Assembly: GCF_002285265.1 (NCBI RefSeq)
Contig: NZ_NSJB01000005.1
Coordinates: 1 to 64,000, forward strand
Origin: Vandammella animalimorsus
GTDB taxonomy: Bacteria; Pseudomonadota; Gammaproteobacteria; Burkholderiales; Burkholderiaceae_C
Reading direction: 5' to 3'
DNA length: 64,000 bases
Shown one piece after another: positions 10,039-19,872 of this stretch. The notes under the pieces were generated by a model. The model made no database searches and had not been told where the DNA came from. It saw nothing but the letters and a program-made list of their open reading frames with translations. The translations under genes and the position numbers were made by a program. Position 1 is the stretch's first letter. Every line of letters begins with the position of its first letter.

Positions 10039-11094
10039 ATGGACAAGTTCAAAGCCATCGAAACCTTTGTGCGCGTGGCCAGCCAGGGCAGCCTCAGCGC
10101 TGCGGCCAGGTCGGAGCAGGTGGTGCCGGCCATTGTCGGCCGCCGGCTCGATGCGCTGGAGGCGCACCTGGGCGTCAAGCTGCTGGTGCGCACCACGCGC
10201 CGCATCACCCTGACGCGCGAAGGCGCGGCCTTTTTAGAAGACTGCCAGCGCCTGCTGGCCGACTGGGCGGACGCCGAGGCCAGCGTCTCGGCCGGCAACG
10301 TGCGCGCCAGCGGCTCGCTGCGCATCACCGCCCCGGCCGGCTTCGGCCGCCGCCACGTGGCGCCGCTGGTGCCCAAGTTCCAGGCCTTGCACCCGCAGCT
10401 GCGCATCTCGCTGAACCTCAGCGACCGCCTGGTGGACCTGACCGGCGAAGGCTACGACTGCGCGGTGCGCGTGGGCGACCTGCCCGACTCCAGCCTGGTG
10501 AGCATCCGACTGGCCGACAACCGCCGCCTGTGCGTGGCCGCGCCCAGCTACATCGCGCAGCACGGCCAGCCGCGCCACCCGGCCGAGCTGGCGCAGCACA
10601 ACTGCCTGAGCCTGTCCAGCGAGGCCTCGCAAAGCCGGGGCTGGGCCTTTTCCGTACCGGATGAGCCAGCCCCGCCCGCCAGCGCCGCCACGGCCAGCGG
10701 CCAGGGGCGGCCGCGCCAACCGGGCGCGCGGCGCGAGCCGGCGCGGCACATCCTCTACATCAAGCCGCGCGGCGGGCTGGACTGCAGCGACGGCCAAGTG
10801 CTGCACGACTGGTGCCTGGCCGGCCACGGCGTGGCCTGGCGCAGCCTCTGGGAGGTGCAGGACGACCTGGCGCAGGGCCGCCTGGTGCAGCTGCTCGAGG
10901 CCTTTGCCGCGCCGCCCAACGGCATCTACGCCGTACTGCCCGAGCGCCGCCACGTGCCGCTGCGCGTGCGGCTGTGGATCGACTTCCTGCGCCAGCACTA
11001 CGGCCAGCCGCACTTCTGGCTGCGCCCCAAAGACGCGCCCAATGCCCCTGCAAGCCACAACGGCGGCGCTGGCGAAATTGTCAAGCAATCCTGA
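10039..11094 (+). CDS. LysR-family transcriptional regulator
   Basis: A 351-residue LysR-type regulator. The N-terminal helix-turn-helix is clear: MDKFKAIETFVRVASQGSLS, an AAAR segment, then LDALEAHLGVKLLVRTTRRI. The effector domain follows (SLRITAPAGFGRRHVAPLV and a GEGYDCAVRVG segment). Length exceeds the usual 300 because of an Ala/Pro/Arg-rich insert at about residues 210-235 (PASAATASGQGRPRQPG) and a long C-terminal tail. It is divergent from glcB, the normal arrangement for a LysR regulator and its target. The effector is unknown. Confidence 0.9.
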   Translation: MDKFKAIETFVRVASQGSLSAAARSEQVVPAIVGRRLDALEAHLGVKLLVRTTRRITLTREGAAFLEDCQRLLADWADAEASVSAGNVRASGSLRITAPAGFGRRHVAPLVPKFQALHPQLRISLNLSDRLVDLTGEGYDCAVRVGDLPDSSLVSIRLADNRRLCVAAPSYIAQHGQPRHPAELAQHNCLSLSSEASQSRGWAFSVPDEPAPPASAATASGQGRPRQPGARREPARHILYIKPRGGLDCSDGQVLHDWCLAGHGVAWRSLWEVQDDLAQGRLVQLLEAFAAPPNGIYAVLPERRHVPLRVRLWIDFLRQHYGQPHFWLRPKDAPNAPASHNGGAGEIVKQS

Positions 11095-11104
11095 GGCGGC
11101 ATTT

Positions 11105-11113
11105 TGCGATAAT
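11105..11113 (+). promoter_or_regulatory. extended -10 promoter candidate for gltI
   Basis: TGCGATAAT fits an extended -10 element (TGn plus GATAAT), 76 bp before the gltI start. No convincing -35 lies at 17 bp, which extended -10 promoters can tolerate. Confidence 0.4.
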
Positions 11114-11189
11114 GCCCCGTCTTGGCCCGCCCCCCATGCACTGCTGGTGCACGCGGCAGGCTCTATTCATTCCATCAAAGGAGCACGTG

Positions 11190-12083
11190 ATGAAAAAACA
11201 AGTTTTTGCCCTGGCACTGCTGGCCGCCGCTGCCACGGCCACCGTGGCCCAGGCCGATACGCTGGAGAAGATCAAGAACTCCGGCGAGGTGACGCTGGGC
11301 GTGCGTGAGTCCTCCGGCCTGGGCTATACGCTGGGCAATGGCGTGTACGTGGGCTTTCACACCGAGATGGCCGAGAACATCATCAAGGATCTGGAAAAAG
11401 ACCTGGGCAAGCCGCTGAAGATCAAGTACCAGCCCATCACTTCGCAAAACCGCATCCCGCTGATGACCAACGGCACCATCGATTTCGAATGCGGCTCGAC
11501 CACCAACAACCGCGCCCGCCAGAAGGAAGTGGACTTTGCCCACACCACCTACGTGGAAGAAGTGCGCATGGCCACCAAGAAGGACTCGGGCATCCAGTCC
11601 GTGGCCGATCTGAACAACAAGACCATTGCCGTGACCACCGGCACGACTTCGGTGCAAACGCTGCGCAAGCACCGCCGCGCCGAGGGCGTGAGCTTCAAGG
11701 AAGTCATGGGCAAGGACCACGCCGACAGCTTCCTGCTGCTGGAGACTGGCCGCGCCGATGTGTTCGTGATGGACGGCTCCATCCTGGCGGCCAACATCTC
11801 CAAGTCGCGCACGCCGGACAACTACCGTATCGTCGGTGAAGTCCTCAGCGTCGAGCCCATCGCCTGCATGCTGCGCAAGGACGACGACGCCTTCAAGGCC
11901 GCGATCAACAAGAGCATCGAGCGCCAGATGAAGGACGGCACGCTGGAAAAACTGTGGGACAAGTGGTTCCTGCAGCCCACACCGCCGGCCAACACCGTGG
12001 TGAACCTGCCGCTGTCGGAAAGCACCAAGAAGGCCTGGGCCAACCCCAACAGCAAGCCGATGGAAGACTACCAGGTGGAATAA
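11190..12083 (+). CDS. gltI: glutamate/aspartate ABC transporter substrate-binding protein
   Basis: The periplasmic binding protein of a type 3 (SBP_bac_3) amino-acid uptake system. The 297 residues begin with a Sec signal peptide (MKKQVFALALLAAAATATVAQA, apparent cleavage before DTL). The mature part has the family features LEKIKNSGEVTLGVRESSG, MTNGTIDFECGSTTNN, VAVTTGTTSVQTLR-like and GRADVFVMDG. This FECGSTTNN segment is typical of GltI-type glutamate/aspartate binders. AAAGGAGC at about 11178 gives a strong ribosome site. A terminator between it and gltJ probably makes the binding protein more abundant than the membrane parts. Confidence 0.93.
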   Translation: MKKQVFALALLAAAATATVAQADTLEKIKNSGEVTLGVRESSGLGYTLGNGVYVGFHTEMAENIIKDLEKDLGKPLKIKYQPITSQNRIPLMTNGTIDFECGSTTNNRARQKEVDFAHTTYVEEVRMATKKDSGIQSVADLNNKTIAVTTGTTSVQTLRKHRRAEGVSFKEVMGKDHADSFLLLETGRADVFVMDGSILAANISKSRTPDNYRIVGEVLSVEPIACMLRKDDDAFKAAINKSIERQMKDGTLEKLWDKWFLQPTPPANTVVNLPLSESTKKAWANPNSKPMEDYQVE

Positions 12084-12128
12084 GGCCTGGCATCAATAGC
12101 CCGGGGCCGCTGGCCTGCTGCCCCGTCA

Positions 12129-12173
12129 AACGCTCCGTTGGCAGGACGCCGCTCCCGCCGACGGAGCGTTTTT
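12129..12173 (+). terminator. intercistronic terminator between gltI and gltJ
   Basis: A ten-base stem, AACGCTCCGT with ACGGAGCGTT, encloses a 22-base loop and runs into TTTTT. It lies in the 212-bp gltI-gltJ gap and should lower read-through into the permease and ATPase genes. Confidence 0.75.
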
Positions 12174-12295
12174 GAATCTGGCTGCGCTAGGGATTGTTGG
12201 GATTGGGTTCGCGAAGCGGTTTTTCGAGGCAAAAACCGCAGATGCACGCGACGCTGCAATGGGTGCAGACCTGACTTGGTCATCAGGAGGACGCA

Positions 12296-13051
12296 ATGAA
12301 TTGGGATTGGCAAGTCTTTTGCCAGGACAACATCAGCAACGAGGTGGTGCAAGGCTGCTTTGGCAAGGGCGGGGACATCACCTATCTGGACTGGATGCTC
12401 TCGGCCTGGGGCTGGACCCTGGCCGTGGCCGGGCCGTCGCTGCTGCTGGCGCTGCTGGTGGGCTCGGTCATCGGCACCATCCGCACGCTGCCCAACAGCC
12501 CTTGGCTGGTGCGCCTGGGCAATGCCTGGGTGGAGCTGTTTCGCAACATCCCGCTGCTGGTGCAGATCTTCCTGTGGTACCACGTCGTGCCCAGCCTGTT
12601 TCCCGCCATGCGAGAGCTGCCCGGCTTCGTGCTGGTGGTGCTGGCGCTGGGCTTTTTCACCTCGGCGCGCATTGCCGAGCAGGTGCGCGCCGGCATCCAA
12701 TCGCTGCCGCGCGGCCAGCGCTATGCCGGCATGGCACTGGGCCTGACCACGCTGCAGTGCTACCGCTACGTGCTGCTGCCCATGGCCTTTCGCATCATCA
12801 TCCCGCCGCTGACCAGCGAGACGATGAACATCCTCAAGAACACCTCGGTGGCCTTTGCCGTCTCCATCACCGAGCTGACCATGTTCGCCATGCAGGCGCA
12901 GGAGGAAACCGCCCGCGGCGTGGAAATCTACCTGGCGGTCACGGCGCTCTATGCCGTCTCGGCCTTTGCCGTCAACCGCATCATGGCATTCATCGAACAG
13001 CGCGTGCGCGTGCCCGGCTTCATCGCCGGCGGCGCTGCAGGGGGGCATTGA
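12296..13051 (+). CDS. gltJ: glutamate/aspartate ABC transporter permease GltJ
   Basis: An inner-membrane permease of the HisMQ/GltJ family, 251 residues with about five membrane segments. The cytoplasmic EAA loop that contacts the ATPase is visible as EQVRAGIQSLPRGQRYAGMALG. The longer N-terminal lead (MNWDWQVFCQDN) is normal for GltJ. AGGAGG at about 12285 precedes the ATG. The stop lies one base before gltK, indicating tight coupling. Confidence 0.93.
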   Translation: MNWDWQVFCQDNISNEVVQGCFGKGGDITYLDWMLSAWGWTLAVAGPSLLLALLVGSVIGTIRTLPNSPWLVRLGNAWVELFRNIPLLVQIFLWYHVVPSLFPAMRELPGFVLVVLALGFFTSARIAEQVRAGIQSLPRGQRYAGMALGLTTLQCYRYVLLPMAFRIIIPPLTSETMNILKNTSVAFAVSITELTMFAMQAQEETARGVEIYLAVTALYAVSAFAVNRIMAFIEQRVRVPGFIAGGAAGGH

Positions 13052-13052
13052 A

Positions 13053-13718
13053 ATGGGTTTGGACTGGAGCTTCTTCAACTGGGACATCGTCAGCCAGTAC
13101 GTGCTCAAGGGGCTGTACTTCAGCCTGTACCTGACGGCCATTGCCACCCTGGGCGGCATCTTCTTTGGCACGCTGCTGGCCATGATGCGCCTGTCGGGCA
13201 GCAAATGGCTGCAAGTGCCCGCCACCATCTACGTCAACGGCATGCGCTCCATCCCGCTGGTGATGGTCATCCTGTGGTTCTTCCTGCTCGTGCCGCTGAT
13301 CACCGGCCGCTCCGTCGGGGCCGAGCTCTCGGCCATCGTCACCTTCATCGCCTTTGAGGCGGCGTACTTCAGCGAAATCATGCGCGCGGGCATCCAGTCG
13401 ATCCCGCGCGGGCAAGTCTATGCCGGCCAGGCGCTGGGCATGAGCTACGCGCAAAACATGCGCCTGGTGATCCTGCCGCAGGCCTTTCGCAACATGCTGC
13501 CGGTGCTGCTGACGCAGACCATCATCCTGTTTCAGGACACCTCGCTGGTCTACGCCATCGGCGCCTACGACATGCTCAAGGGCTTCGAGACCGCCGGGCG
13601 CAACTTTGGCCGCCCGGTCGAGGCCTACATCGGCGCGGCCGTGGTGTACTTCATCATCTGCTTCACCCTCTCCCGGCTGGTCAAACGCCTGAACCAGAAA
13701 ATCGCCATCATCCGCTGA
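13053..13718 (+). CDS. gltK: glutamate/aspartate ABC transporter permease GltK
   Basis: The second permease subunit, 221 residues, pairing with GltJ in the membrane. It carries the EAA loop [20 protein letters not shown] and five hydrophobic helices, starting [13 protein letters not shown]. The ATG was chosen two bases past the gltJ stop, with GGGGGC upstream; an earlier in-frame start would run deep into gltJ. GltL follows after 41 bp. Confidence 0.93.
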   Translation: MGLDWSFFNWDIVSQYVLKGLYFSLYLTAIATLGGIFFGTLLAMMRLSGSKWLQVPATIYVNGMRSIPLVMVILWFFLLVPLITGRSVGAELSAIVTFIAFEAAYFSEIMRAGIQSIPRGQVYAGQALGMSYAQNMRLVILPQAFRNMLPVLLTQTIILFQDTSLVYAIGAYDMLKGFETAGRNFGRPVEAYIGAAVVYFIICFTLSRLVKRLNQKIAIIR

Positions 13719-13759
13719 GGCGCGCTCACCGCGCGGCTCAGCCCCAGCAAAGGTTTTCC

Positions 13760-14497
13760 ATGATCGAACTGAAAAACGTCTCCAAATGGTATGGCGAGGT
13801 GCAAGTGCTCAACAACTGCACCACGCGCATCGAGAAAAGCGAAGTGGTCGTCGTGGCCGGGCCCTCAGGCTCGGGCAAATCCACCCTCATCAAAACCATC
13901 AACGCGCTCGAACCCTTCCAGAAAGGGGAGATCTGGGTGGACGGCGTGCCCGTGCACGACCCAAAGACCGACCTGCCCAAGCTGCGCAGCCGCGTGGGCA
14001 TGGTGTTCCAGCACTTCGAGCTGTTTCCGCACCTGTCCGTGCAGGACAACCTGACCCTGGCGCAAATCAAGGTGCTGGGGCGCAACCCCAGCGACGCCAA
14101 GGCCCACGGCCTCAAATACCTCGACCGCGTGGGCCTGATGGCGCACAAGGACAAATTCCCCGGCCAGCTCTCGGGCGGTCAGCAACAGCGCGTGGCCATT
14201 GCGCGCGCCCTGTCCATGGACCCCATCGTCATGCTGTTTGACGAGCCCACCTCGGCGCTGGATCCGGAAATGGTCGGCGAAGTGCTCGACGTCATGGTCG
14301 GCCTGGCCAACGAAGGCATGACCATGATGGTCGTGACCCACGAAATGGGCTTTGCCCGCAAAGTCGGCAGCCGCGTGATCTTCATGGACGTGGGCGGCAA
14401 AATCCTCGAAGACTGCAGCACCCAGGAATTCTTTGGCAACCCCGAAGCGCGCCAGCCCCGCACCAAGGACTTCCTGCAAAAAATCCTGTCGCACTGA
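13760..14497 (+). CDS. gltL: glutamate/aspartate ABC transporter ATPase GltL
   Basis: The ATP-hydrolysing subunit of the uptake system. The 245 residues contain Walker [10 protein letters not shown] (about 34-42), a Q-loop in [11 protein letters not shown], the signature LSGGQQQR, Walker [15 protein letters not shown] and the H-loop THEMGFA. Length and motifs match polar amino-acid transporter ATPases such as GlnQ and GltL. It is the last gene of the operon, followed by a GC-rich hairpin at 14504-14523. Confidence 0.95.
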   Translation: MIELKNVSKWYGEVQVLNNCTTRIEKSEVVVVAGPSGSGKSTLIKTINALEPFQKGEIWVDGVPVHDPKTDLPKLRSRVGMVFQHFELFPHLSVQDNLTLAQIKVLGRNPSDAKAHGLKYLDRVGLMAHKDKFPGQLSGGQQQRVAIARALSMDPIVMLFDEPTSALDPEMVGEVLDVMVGLANEGMTMMVVTHEMGFARKVGSRVIFMDVGGKILEDCSTQEFFGNPEARQPRTKDFLQKILSH

Positions 14498-14503
14498 CGG
14501 CCA

Positions 14504-14523
14504 GGGCTGGCCTGGGCCAGCCC
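14504..14523 (+). terminator. GC-rich hairpin after gltL
   Basis: GGGCTGGCC and GGCCAGCCC are perfect nine-base arms with a two-base loop, seven bases past the gltL stop. No T run follows, so it may act as a transcript-end stabiliser or a rho-assisted end. Confidence 0.5.
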
Positions 14524-14629
14524 ACCTCATGCTGGGGCGGCAATCGGGTAACCGTAAAAGCCATGCCACCGTTCCCCCGTGAAGAAGGGTTGCCGCCCAC
14601 AGCCATCGACCAAGGCAAAAAATGCATTG

Positions 14630-14932
14630 ATGAAGCTCCCCAGACAAACACACTGTTTATTTGCCCTGCCCATTTTGATTTCTGGCTGCGCCCTTCACTC
14701 GCAAGAACCAGCAAGCCACGCCCAAGATCATGCGATCAATCGCGTGAAAATGCACTTGAGATCAAACGGTTGGAATGATGAGTCCGCAGCTCTTTCGTGC
14801 AATGCGATGACGGAAGGCGGGCACCACTATGTTTTATGCAGATTCAACAACCCCCCAAATGAATGGGGCAATCACTCGATTTATGTATTGAATAAGAATT
14901 TTGAAGTGATTGCAATCATTCCCGGCAGATGA
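14630..14932 (+). CDS. small putative lipoprotein (tandem paralogue 1)
   Basis: A 100-residue protein I do not recognise. It begins MKLPRQTHCLFALPILISGC, a lipoprotein signal with lipobox ISGC, so the mature form should start at that Cys. The mature part has two cysteines separated by 12 residues (ending HHYVLC), then a Trp and a YVLNKNFEVIAI segment near the end. The frame opens earlier at 14579, but the internal ATG at 14630 gives the clean signal peptide. Codon use is visibly AT-richer than the flanking genes. Its neighbour at 14982 shares size, lipobox and cysteine spacing, so both probably came from one duplication. Function unknown. Confidence 0.6.
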   Translation: MKLPRQTHCLFALPILISGCALHSQEPASHAQDHAINRVKMHLRSNGWNDESAALSCNAMTEGGHHYVLCRFNNPPNEWGNHSIYVLNKNFEVIAIIPGR

Positions 14933-14981
14933 AGCAGAGTCCAAACCCATCAAAAACCAAAATACAATCGAGATATTTTCT

Positions 14982-15296
14982 ATGATGATTCATAAGTTGA
15001 TTTTGTCTGCAACGCCATTTCTTGTGGCTGCCTGCAGTGTTTGGGAACAACCCGGTATCGAGACGTGGGATATCGACAGCGAGACTACAGATCATCTAAA
15101 AGTCAGGATCGTAGAGATATTCAACTCCCGCCCTGAATTTAAAGTATGGAACCCGGAGGGCTGCTACTATCGAATGGACAAGCATTTTTACTATGTCGCA
15201 TGCAAAAAGATCATTGAGGGAAAAGATTTTTTTTGGGATGATGTAAATATCTTACTGACCTTCGACAAAGATTTTAATTTAATAGAAATGAACTAA
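14982..15296 (+). CDS. small putative lipoprotein (tandem paralogue 2)
   Basis: A 104-residue unrecognised protein. MMIHKLILSATPFLVAAC forms a lipoprotein signal with lipobox VAAC. As in the preceding gene, the mature part has two cysteines 12 residues apart (ending FYYVAC) and a C-terminal TFDKDFNLIEM segment matching the partner's NKNFEVIAI. The sequence is AT-rich (many Lys, Ile, Phe, Asp), unlike the GC-rich chromosome, which suggests acquisition from elsewhere. The start at 14982 was preferred over the frame's earlier opening because it begins the signal. It may be a surface or immunity-type lipoprotein, but nothing in the sequence settles this. Confidence 0.6.
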   Translation: MMIHKLILSATPFLVAACSVWEQPGIETWDIDSETTDHLKVRIVEIFNSRPEFKVWNPEGCYYRMDKHFYYVACKKIIEGKDFFWDDVNILLTFDKDFNLIEMN

Positions 15297-15471
15297 ACAA
15301 AACATCAATTGAAGCAACATAAAAACAACGATCAGCCAAAAATAAAACCCAATCAATTCGAAAATTATTGATTTCATATCCACAAGAGATAAATTCACAA
15401 AAATTATCCTTACTGGCTTAAATCAGACTATCAAAACAAGCGCCTAAAAATTGCACAGAACGTTGCACAAC
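15297..15471. other. AT-rich non-coding stretch
   Basis: This 175-bp gap between the second lipoprotein and comM is the most AT-rich part of the window, with A-runs and no reading frame. I see no clear hairpin or repeat. It extends the base-composition anomaly of the lipoprotein pair. Confidence 0.5.
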
Positions 15472-17094
15472 TCAATCCTTCTGCGTCGGCAGCGCGCGGC
15501 GGTATTGCACGGCTTCGGCCACGTGGGCGGGCTCGATGGGGCCGGACGGCGTTGGCGCGTTGGCTTCGGCCTGGTTGGCCTGCTGCAGATCGGCGATGGT
15601 GCGCGCCACGCGCAGTACGCGGTGCATGGCGCGGGCCGACCATTGCATTTGCTGCGCGGCCGCCTGCAGCAGCTGGCGCGCGGCATCGCTCAGTGGGGCG
15701 TGTTGTTGCAGAGCCTTGCCTTCCAGCGCCTGGTTGGTGTGGCCTTGCCGGGCCTGGGCGTACTGCACGGCGCGCACCACGCGCTGCTGGATGGCGGCGC
15801 TGGGCTCGCCGCCGCCGGCCTGCATCAGCTCTTGCACAGGCAGGGCCTGCACTTCGATGTGCAGGTCGATGCGATCCAGCAAGGGGCCGCTGAGCCGCCC
15901 CTGGTAGCGCGCCACCTGCTCGGGCGTGCAGCGGCAGGCGCGCGCCGTGGAGCCCCAATGGCCGCAGGGGCAGGGGTTCATCGCGGCGATGAGCTGAAAG
16001 CGCGCCGGGAATTGGGCGTGGCGCCCGGCGCGGGCGATGTGGATGGTGCCAGTCTCCAGCGGCTCGCGCAGCGCCTCCAGCGCCGCGCGCGGGAATTCCG
16101 GCAATTCATCGAGGAACAGCACGCCCTGGTGCGCCAGGGAGATTTCCCCAGGCTTGGGGGGCGAGCCGCCGCCCACCAGCGCCACGGCGCTGGCCGTGTG
16201 GTGCGGGCTGCGCACTGGGCGCACGCCCCATTGCTCCCAGCGCAATGGCCCGGCCAGGCTGGCCATGGCGGCGCTTTGCAACGCATCGGCCGGCGTCAGC
16301 GGCGGCAGCAGGCCGGCCAGGCGCTGCGCCAGCATGGATTTGCCTGCCCCTGGCGGCCCGACCATGAGCAGGTGATGGCCGCCAGCGGCGGCAATTTCCA
16401 GCGCGCGGCGCGCGGCCAGCTGGCCTTTGACATCGGCCATGTCCGGGTAGCGCGGCGGCCGGTGGCGGGCATCGCCGGGTTGCAGGCGCACCAGGCCGTG
16501 GCCGGGCTCGGCATCGGCTGCGTCCGGCCCGGGGCCGCCCTGGCGGAAGAAGGCCACCGCATCGAGCAGGTGCGCAGCGCGGTAGACGGTGCAATCGGGG
16601 GCCAGCACGGCTTCCTCGGCGCTGCCCGGCGGCAGCACCCATTGCAGGGGCGCGGGGGCCTCTGCCGCCGCGGCTGCATCTGCGCCTGGGCTGGGCACCG
16701 CTGACCGCGCCAGCACCATGGGCAGGGCGCCGCGCACCGGCCGCAACGCGCCTGAGAGCGAGAGCTCCCCGGCAAACGCAAAACCTGCCAGGCGCTGCGC
16801 ATCGAGCAGGCCGCTGGCGGCCAGAATGCCCAGTGCAATGGGCAGATCGAAGCGGCCCGAATCCTTGGGCAGATCGGCCGGCGCCAGGTTGACGGTGATG
16901 CGCTTGTTGCTGGGAAACTCCAGCCCGCTGTTGAGGATGGCCGAGCGCACGCGCTCGCGCGCCTCGCGCACTTCCACATCCGCCAGCCCGACCAGCGTGA
17001 AGCTGGGCAGGCCATTGGCCAGGTGCACTTCCACCGTCACGCCCGGGGCCTCCAGGCCCAGCAGCGCGCGGCTTTGCAGTTGCGCCAATCCCAT
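15472..17094 (-). CDS. comM: YifB/ComM-family Mg-chelatase-like AAA+ ATPase
   Basis: ComM is a hexameric helicase that helps branch migration during natural transformation. The 540 residues show the three family parts: an N-terminal Lon-like/ChlI domain (QSRALLGLEAPGVTVEVHL, SNKRITVNLAPADLPK), the AAA+ core with Walker A GPPGAGKSM and Walker B GVLFLDELPEF, and a C-terminal domain with the CPCG cysteine cluster. The start at 17094 (MGLAQLQSRALL) has AAGGAG upstream; the longer frame runs into the maf region and lacks family sequence. An Ala/Pro insert lies between the Lon-like and AAA+ domains. It diverges from maf. Confidence 0.93.
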   Translation of the reverse strand: MGLAQLQSRALLGLEAPGVTVEVHLANGLPSFTLVGLADVEVREARERVRSAILNSGLEFPSNKRITVNLAPADLPKDSGRFDLPIALGILAASGLLDAQRLAGFAFAGELSLSGALRPVRGALPMVLARSAVPSPGADAAAAAEAPAPLQWVLPPGSAEEAVLAPDCTVYRAAHLLDAVAFFRQGGPGPDAADAEPGHGLVRLQPGDARHRPPRYPDMADVKGQLAARRALEIAAAGGHHLLMVGPPGAGKSMLAQRLAGLLPPLTPADALQSAAMASLAGPLRWEQWGVRPVRSPHHTASAVALVGGGSPPKPGEISLAHQGVLFLDELPEFPRAALEALREPLETGTIHIARAGRHAQFPARFQLIAAMNPCPCGHWGSTARACRCTPEQVARYQGRLSGPLLDRIDLHIEVQALPVQELMQAGGGEPSAAIQQRVVRAVQYAQARQGHTNQALEGKALQQHAPLSDAARQLLQAAAQQMQWSARAMHRVLRVARTIADLQQANQAEANAPTPSGPIEPAHVAEAVQYRRALPTQKD

Positions 17095-17278
17095 GTGTTC
17101 TCCTTCTTGCCGGCTTGCCCCGCTTGCCCCTCTGCCCGCCAGCCTGCCCCCGCCAAAACGCTGGATGCAGGATGGCCCAATGCGGAAAATTATCCTGCCC
17201 TTGGCAGTACTCAGCCAGCACGCGGCCAGTGTGCAAGCCATGCGCGGCGGGCGCACTGCGCCGGGCGACAATCACGCC

Positions 17279-17905
17279 ATGAACCTCCCGATTCCCTCCC
17301 CCTCATCCCCCGGCCAGCAGGGCGCTGCCCTACGGCTGATCCTGGCCTCGACCTCACGCTACCGGCAAGAGTTGCTCGCCCGCCTGGGCCTGCCCTTCGA
17401 GGCCATCGCCCCGGACGTGGACGAAACCCCGCTGCCGGGTGAGGCCCCGCAGGCGCTGGCCCAGCGCCTGGCGCTGGCCAAGGCGCGCAGCGTGGCCGCG
17501 CGCCACCCCCAGGCGCTGGTCATTGGCTCCGACCAGGTGGCCGAGCTCGACGGCCAGGCGCTGGGCAAGCCGCTGCAGCACGCGCGCGCCGTGGCCCAGC
17601 TCACGCAGATGAGCGGCCGCACCGTGGTGTTCCACACCGCCGTGGCCGTGGTCTGCCAGGCGCGCGGCCTGGCGCTGCAGGAGCTGGCGCCGGTGCGCAC
17701 GCGCTTTCGCCCGCTGGATGCGGCCACCATCGAGCGCTACCTGCGCGCCGAACAGCCCTACGACTGCGCCGGCAGCGCCAAGAGCGAGGGCCTGGGCATT
17801 GCGCTGCTGGACGAAATCGCCAGCGACGACCCCACGGCCCTGATCGGCCTGCCGCTGATCCGCACCTGCCGCCTGCTGCGCCAGGCCGGGCTGGACATCC
17901 CATGA
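17279..17905 (+). CDS. maf: Maf/YceF-family nucleotide pyrophosphatase
   Basis: Maf proteins hydrolyse non-canonical nucleoside triphosphates; the YceF branch prefers 7-methyl-GTP. The 208 residues contain LILASTSRYRQELLARLGLPF, the EAIAPDVDETPLPGE stretch, IGSDQVAELDGQALGKPL and CAGSAKSEGLGIALL. The GSDQV and CAGSAKSEG segments match YceF more closely than YhdE. About 17 residues before the conserved start are variable. Its stop overlaps the next gene's start by four bases (ATGA), so the two are translationally coupled. Confidence 0.92.
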   Translation: MNLPIPSPSSPGQQGAALRLILASTSRYRQELLARLGLPFEAIAPDVDETPLPGEAPQALAQRLALAKARSVAARHPQALVIGSDQVAELDGQALGKPLQHARAVAQLTQMSGRTVVFHTAVAVVCQARGLALQELAPVRTRFRPLDAATIERYLRAEQPYDCAGSAKSEGLGIALLDEIASDDPTALIGLPLIRTCRLLRQAGLDIP

Positions 17906-18789
17906 GCGCGCCGGCCGCCCCCACCGCAGCCACCGCGCCGCGCGGGCGCCTGCTGCTGGTGCCCGCGCCGCTGGACTTCGGTTGCGCCGAACAAGTGCCG
18001 CTGGAGCAGGTGCTGCCCGCGCACACGCTGCGCGAGGCGGCGCGGCTGCGCCATTGGATTGCCGAAAGCGCCAAGAGCGCGCGCGCCTACCTCAAGCGCA
18101 TCGACGCGCTGTACCCGCTGGCAGCGCCCTTGCAGGAGCTGCACATCGCCGAGCTGCCGCGCCACATCCACAAGCTGGGCGACCACGCCGGCGCCGCACG
18201 GCCCGGGGCCGGCCGCAGCGCGGCAGCCCGCCAGCGGCCAGGGCGCCACGGCGCCCAGCACAGCAGCGATGGCGGCGCTGCGCCCTTCGAGCCGCGCGCG
18301 CTGCTGCAACCGGCACTGGCCGGGCACGACATCGGCCTGGTCAGCGAGGCGGGCATGCCCGGCGTGGCCGACCCGGGCTCCTCCATCGTGCGCGCCGCGC
18401 ACCAGCTCGGGCTGGGCGTGCTGCCCTTGGTCGGCCCGGTGTCGCTGCTGTTGGCGCTGGCTGCCTCGGGCCTCAATGGCCAGAGCTTTGCCTTCGTCGG
18501 CTACCTGCCGCAGGACGGCGCGGCCCGCGCCGCCGCCATCGGCCAGCTCGAAGCCCAGGCCCGCCGCAGCGGCCAGGCGCAAATCCTGATCGAAACGCCC
18601 TACCGCAACGCGCGCCTGTGGCAGGCGCTGCTGCAACACCTGCGGCCCGAGACCTGGCTGTCCATCAGCGCCGGGCTGAGCCTGCCGGGCGCCATCAGCC
18701 AAAGCCGCCCGGTGCAGCAATGGCGCAGCCTGGGCAGCGCCTGCCCGGTCGATGGCAAGACCCCGGCGGTGTTCACGCTGGGCTGCTGA
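17902..18789 (+). CDS. RsmI/tetrapyrrole-methylase-like SAM-dependent methyltransferase
   Basis: A 295-residue protein of the uroporphyrin-III C/tetrapyrrole methylase superfamily, closest in look to RsmI-type 16S rRNA 2'-O-methyltransferases. Recognisable segments are GLVSEAGMPGVADPGS (the SAM-side motif), VLPLVGPVSLLLALAASGL, FAFVGYLPQDG and ILIETPYRN. The N-terminal half is divergent, and an Ala/Gly/Arg/His-rich insert at about residues 95-130 interrupts the usual fold, so it is probably a side branch (the YabN/YraL-like group), not RsmI itself. It is coupled to maf by the ATGA overlap and converges with the flavin monooxygenase gene. Confidence 0.75.
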   Translation: MSAPAAPTAATAPRGRLLLVPAPLDFGCAEQVPLEQVLPAHTLREAARLRHWIAESAKSARAYLKRIDALYPLAAPLQELHIAELPRHIHKLGDHAGAARPGAGRSAAARQRPGRHGAQHSSDGGAAPFEPRALLQPALAGHDIGLVSEAGMPGVADPGSSIVRAAHQLGLGVLPLVGPVSLLLALAASGLNGQSFAFVGYLPQDGAARAAAIGQLEAQARRSGQAQILIETPYRNARLWQALLQHLRPETWLSISAGLSLPGAISQSRPVQQWRSLGSACPVDGKTPAVFTLGC

Positions 18790-18816
18790 AGGGGCGCTGC
18801 AAGAGGACTGCGCCCG

Positions 18817-19851
<1,035 letters not shown>

Positions 19852-19872
19852 GGGGGCCTTTCTGGCAGGTTC

